DNA from: an uncultured Clostridia bacterium
Lineage (GTDB): Bacteria; Bacillota; Clostridia; Christensenellales; UBA1242
Direction: 5' to 3'
Assembly: GCA_946612575.1 (NCBI GenBank)
Contig: CAMOEU010000026.1
Coordinates: 1-7,908, forward strand
Length of the DNA: 7,908 nucleotides
Part shown: positions 6,153 through 7,908 of the stretch, in pieces
How positions within the stretch are numbered: position 1 is the stretch's first letter
Layout of the letters: every line of letters starts with the position of its first letter
Translations under genes and position numbers: made by a program
Notes under the pieces: model-generated
What the model saw: only the letters and a program-made list of their open reading frames with translations
What the model was told of the DNA's origin: nothing
Database searches by the model: none

Positions 6153-6830
6153 TTGACAGAAGGAATTTCACAGTTTTTTGTTAATACTTTTGGTGGCAAT
6201 GTTTGGCTTGCCTCTTTTTTGATTTCTATAATTCCACTTGTCGAGCTTAAGGGTGCGATTCCTTTTGCAATGTCAACAGAATTTTGGGCGGATAAAGCTC
6301 TCACTCCGGGATTTGCATTTTTATTTGCTTTTCTTGGAAGTTCGCTTGTTGTGCCTATTGTTGCGGCGGTGTTTAGACCAATTTGTGATTGGCTTTACAA
6401 ATATAAGTTTTTCAAGGCAATTATTGACTTTTTTACCGGAAGTGTGAAGAAGAAAAGCGAGCAAGTAAACGAAGAAGTTGACAAAAAAAGCGAGAAAAGA
6501 AAAACAGCTATCAAAATGCTCGAAGTGTTTTTGTTTGTTGCCTTTCCGGTGCCACTAACTGGAGTGTGGACTGGGACTTGTTTTGGTGTTTTGCTTGGAC
6601 TAAATTTTTGGCAAGTTTGTTTGAGTGCAATTCTAGGAAATGCCCTTTGTGGGCTTATTGTCACATTGGTTTGTGTGCTTTTCCCAAATGCAACCACAAT
6701 AATTTTGTATGTTTTTCTTGCAGTGATTGTTGTCGCTTTTGTGACAAAACTTGTTTTGCATTTTGTTAAGAAAAGCAGGGCAAAGAAAGAGAGTGAAATC
6801 AATATTGACAAAAGTGAAGAAAAGTTGTAA
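6153..6830 (+). CDS. COG2426 / Sm_multidrug_ex family membrane protein
   Basis: A 225-residue integral membrane protein of the family called 'small multi-drug export' (PF06695, COG2426). The name is historical and a transport substrate is not established. Two related family motifs are seen in the two halves: IPLVELKGAIPFA (27-39) and FPVPLTGVWTG (131-141). Hydrophobic segments lie at about 17-38, 52-74, 123-150, 152-178 and 180-204. A charged cytoplasmic stretch rich in Lys and Glu (about 97-121) separates the halves, and a Lys/Glu tail ends the protein. Start TTG 6153 is placed by GGAG at 6143-6146. It follows the sugar transferase by 12 bp and probably shares its transcript, but a functional link to glycan synthesis is only a guess. 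A promoter for the next gene overlaps its 3' end. Confidence 0.85.
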   Translation: MTEGISQFFVNTFGGNVWLASFLISIIPLVELKGAIPFAMSTEFWADKALTPGFAFLFAFLGSSLVVPIVAAVFRPICDWLYKYKFFKAIIDFFTGSVKKKSEQVNEEVDKKSEKRKTAIKMLEVFLFVAFPVPLTGVWTGTCFGVLLGLNFWQVCLSAILGNALCGLIVTLVCVLFPNATTIILYVFLAVIVVAFVTKLVLHFVKKSRAKKESEINIDKSEEKL

Positions 6831-6833
6831 AAT
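6805..6833 (+). promoter_or_regulatory. Strong sigma-A promoter of first small membrane protein
   Basis: TTGACA (6805-6810), a 17-bp spacer and TAAAAT (6828-6833), 11 of 12 consensus bases. It lies inside the 3' end of the COG2426 gene, whose TAA stop forms part of the -10 box. The predicted start at about 6840 gives a leader of about 25 nt with a Shine-Dalgarno. Confidence 0.7.
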
Positions 6834-6864
6834 TAAACCATCAAAGATAATTTTGGAGGGGAAT

Positions 6865-7272
6865 ATGAAATCAAGTGTTAAAACAATGTATAAAGTCGGA
6901 AAGATTTTCAATATGATTGCAATTGTTTTGTCATCTCTTATGTTTTTTGCAGGTATGTTTACACTTATCTTCAAAGAAAGAGTTGCAGAACTTGGCATAA
7001 AAAACATCGAAACTGCAGGAGCAGCAGAAAGACTTGGGATTGTTCTTTTGATTGTTGCAGCGGTTTCAATCATTCTTGAAATTGCATTCTATGTTTGTGC
7101 ATCAAAGGCAGACAGATTCACAAGAGAAGACAAGGACACATATGTGGACCACACAACAATGGTTGTTATTGGAATCATCGGAAACATCTTCTATTTGATT
7201 GGCGGGATTTTTGGACTTGTTTATTTGAATCAAAAAGAGTCTGAAAAAGAAATCGAAGACAAGAAAGAATAA
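6865..7272 (+). CDS. Small membrane protein, tandem paralogue 1
   Basis: I do not recognise a characterised family. The 135-residue product has three hydrophobic segments (about 11-36, 57-79 and 98-120), a charged loop before the third (KADRFTREDKDTYVDH) and a Lys/Glu tail. It is homologous to the next gene: both begin MKS...MY..GK.FN and share a third segment of pattern VIGI.G..FY...G.FG. The start ATG 6865 has GGAGGGG at 6855-6861; the frame is open further upstream, but only this start fits the paralogue's N-terminus. It has its own promoter (6805-6833) and terminator (7275-7297), so it is probably expressed on its own. Topology loosely resembles small DUF4064-type proteins, but I cannot support that assignment. 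Candidate roles such as envelope stress or toxin immunity are speculation. Confidence 0.85.
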   Translation: MKSSVKTMYKVGKIFNMIAIVLSSLMFFAGMFTLIFKERVAELGIKNIETAGAAERLGIVLLIVAAVSIILEIAFYVCASKADRFTREDKDTYVDHTTMVVIGIIGNIFYLIGGIFGLVYLNQKESEKEIEDKKE

Positions 7273-7274
7273 GG

Positions 7275-7297
7275 AAAGCACCATGTGGTGCTTTTTT
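7275..7297 (+). terminator. Intrinsic terminator after paralogue 1
   Basis: An 8-bp perfect stem AAAGCACC (7275-7282) and GGTGCTTT (7287-7294), loop ATGT, then three more T residues. It starts 2 nt after the stop codon. Confidence 0.87.
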
Positions 7298-7299
7298 GT

Positions 7300-7328
7300 T
7301 TGACAATTTGTGCAAATGAGCATATAAT
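7300..7328 (+). promoter_or_regulatory. Perfect-consensus sigma-A promoter of second small membrane protein
   Basis: TTGACA (7300-7305), exactly 17 bp, TATAAT (7323-7328): 12 of 12 consensus bases at optimal spacing, starting within 3 nt of the preceding terminator. The spacer holds a short inverted repeat, ATTTG-TG-CAAAT (7306-7317), which could be an operator but has only 5-bp arms. The predicted leader is about 20 nt. Confidence 0.8.
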
Positions 7329-7354
7329 TGTTCTGAAATAAAAAGGAGTCTGCT

Positions 7355-7759
7355 ATGAAATCAGCATCAAGAGTTATGTATATAATCGGAAAAGTATTCA
7401 ACATTATTGAAATGGTTTTGACACCATTTATTGTTGTTTTGGGGGCTTTGTGTATTGCCTATAAAAGCGAGGTTTTCAATAAATTGGTTGAAGATCATCT
7501 CACAACACTTACTTCTGCAGAACAAGTTAAATATCTTGGCATTTCATTGATTATATTTGGAGTTGTTGCACTTATAATTTCAGTTGTTATATTCTTGCTT
7601 GCAAAGAGAGCTTCAAACAGCTTGAAGACAAATGACAAAAACACAACACCACATGTGATTATGCTTGTTATTGGCATTTTTGGAGATGTTTTCTATTTCC
7701 TTGCAGGACTTTTTGGAATTTTGGGCATCAACGAAGCTGCACAAGAGAAAAACGAATAA
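7355..7759 (+). CDS. Small membrane protein, tandem paralogue 2
   Basis: A 134-residue homologue of the gene before it. Three hydrophobic segments lie at about 10-36, 60-82 and 99-125, with a charged loop (KRASNSLKTNDKNTTPH) before the third and a short charged tail. Of the first 16 residues, 9 are identical to paralogue 1, and about half of the third segment is identical; the middle loop between segments 1 and 2 (about 37-58) has diverged. ATG 7355 has AAGGAG (7343-7348) with 6-nt spacing. It has its own consensus promoter and its own terminator, so the pair is a tandem duplication of a complete transcription unit rather than an operon. No family or function can be named from the sequence. 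No signal peptidase site or lipobox is visible. Confidence 0.85.
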   Translation: MKSASRVMYIIGKVFNIIEMVLTPFIVVLGALCIAYKSEVFNKLVEDHLTTLTSAEQVKYLGISLIIFGVVALIISVVIFLLAKRASNSLKTNDKNTTPHVIMLVIGIFGDVFYFLAGLFGILGINEAAQEKNE

Positions 7760-7763
7760 AAAG

Positions 7764-7787
7764 AAAAACACCTTCGGGTGTTTTTTT
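7764..7787 (+). terminator. Intrinsic terminator after paralogue 2
   Basis: A 9-bp stem AAAAACACC (7764-7772) and GGTGTTTTT (7777-7785) closed by a TTCG tetraloop on a C-G pair, an unusually stable loop in RNA, followed by two more T residues. Confidence 0.88.
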
Positions 7788-7833
7788 GATGCAAAAATTC
7801 ATAAAAAATAATTTTATATTGCGGTTTTTTTAA

Positions 7834-7860
7834 TTGATTTTTATCTTTTTATGTTATAAT
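7834..7860 (+). promoter_or_regulatory. Extended -10 promoter of the gene at the right edge
   Basis: A perfect TATAAT (7855-7860) with an extended TGn (TG at 7852-7853). The -35 candidate TTGATT (7834-7839) is only 15 bp away, so the extended -10 may carry recognition. The predicted start near 7867 precedes a GGGAG Shine-Dalgarno. The 124 bp between the stop at 7759 and the ATG at 7884 otherwise hold only the terminator and AT-rich sequence. Confidence 0.6.
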
Positions 7861-7883
7861 ATATGAAAAATAATGGGAGAGAA

Positions 7884-7908
7884 ATGATAAAAGCTGCATC
7901 TTTATTTA
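7884..7908 (+). CDS. Start of a further gene (3' partial), possibly a third paralogue
   Basis: ATG 7884 follows GGGAG (7875-7879) by 4 nt and a good promoter, and opens a frame reading M-I-K-A-A-S-L-F to the window edge. The short Lys/Ala/Ser start followed by hydrophobic residues resembles the MKSAS start of paralogue 2, and the promoter/Shine-Dalgarno layout is the same. Eight residues cannot prove homology. Confidence 0.55.

Noticed and set aside
6153..6181. TTGACA at the start of the COG2426 gene as a promoter -35
   Set aside because: No acceptable -10 box lies 16-18 bp downstream; the match is coincidental with the TTG start codon and next codon.
6751..6864. N-terminal extension of paralogue 1 upstream of 6865
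   Set aside because: The frame is open but overlaps the COG2426 gene, encodes a basic stretch unlike the paralogue, and ATG 6865 has a strong Shine-Dalgarno and promoter upstream.
6633..7073. 146-residue open frame on the minus strand
   Set aside because: It runs antisense across two well-supported + strand membrane protein genes and their promoter; long antisense frames are expected opposite such composition.
1..7908. RNA genes, riboswitches, CRISPR arrays, mobile elements
   Set aside because: No cloverleaf-like, rRNA-like, spaced-repeat, transposase or integrase signal was seen, and leaders are too short for riboswitches.

Overview
The window is AT-rich, uses the standard bacterial code (TAA, TAG and TGA all close convincing genes), and has every recognisable gene on the + strand. 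A full-length SpoIVA, the spore-coat ATPase found only in endospore formers, and the der-plsY-...-spoIVA order point to a low-GC, endospore-forming member of the Firmicutes, most likely a Clostridia-like lineage. I cannot name the genus. No tRNA, rRNA, CRISPR, insertion sequence or phage gene was seen, and no stretch longer than 300 bases lacks a gene.

Layout. (1) 1-905: the C-terminal membrane half of the ferrous iron transporter FeoB, cut by the window edge. (2) 966-3416: a tight operon of der (ribosome-assembly GTPase), plsY (glycerol-3-phosphate acyltransferase) and a YjbR/MmcQ-family gene. The first two overlap by ATGA, the next two by 14 bp, and the operon closes with an intrinsic terminator whose loop holds the last stop codon. 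(3) 3488-4966: spoIVA, with its own strong ribosome binding site, a possible mother-cell sigma promoter and its own terminator. The gpsA gene that commonly lies in this neighbourhood is absent here and the YjbR-family gene occupies its place. (4) 5030-5356: an unrecognised 108-residue, Lys/Phe-rich protein. (5) 5400-6830: a membrane phosphoglycosyl transferase followed 12 bp later by a COG2426-type 'small multidrug export' membrane protein. (6) 6865 to the end: two homologous small membrane proteins in tandem, each with a near-perfect sigma-A promoter, Shine-Dalgarno and terminator, then a third promoter, Shine-Dalgarno and start codon cut by the window edge that may begin a third copy.

Two patterns stand out. 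First, initiation signals split into two classes. Genes inside operons or with a leader carry clear Shine-Dalgarno sequences. The three genes der, the 108-residue gene and the sugar-phosphate transferase have none, and a sigma-A -10 box ends only 5-8 nt before the ATG, so their mRNAs should be leaderless or nearly so. Second, the tandem set of separately transcribed small membrane proteins at the right end has no function I can assign and is the best candidate for something undescribed.

Most of the window is ordinary housekeeping and sporulation biology: envelope lipid synthesis, ribosome assembly, spore coat assembly, iron uptake and surface glycan initiation.
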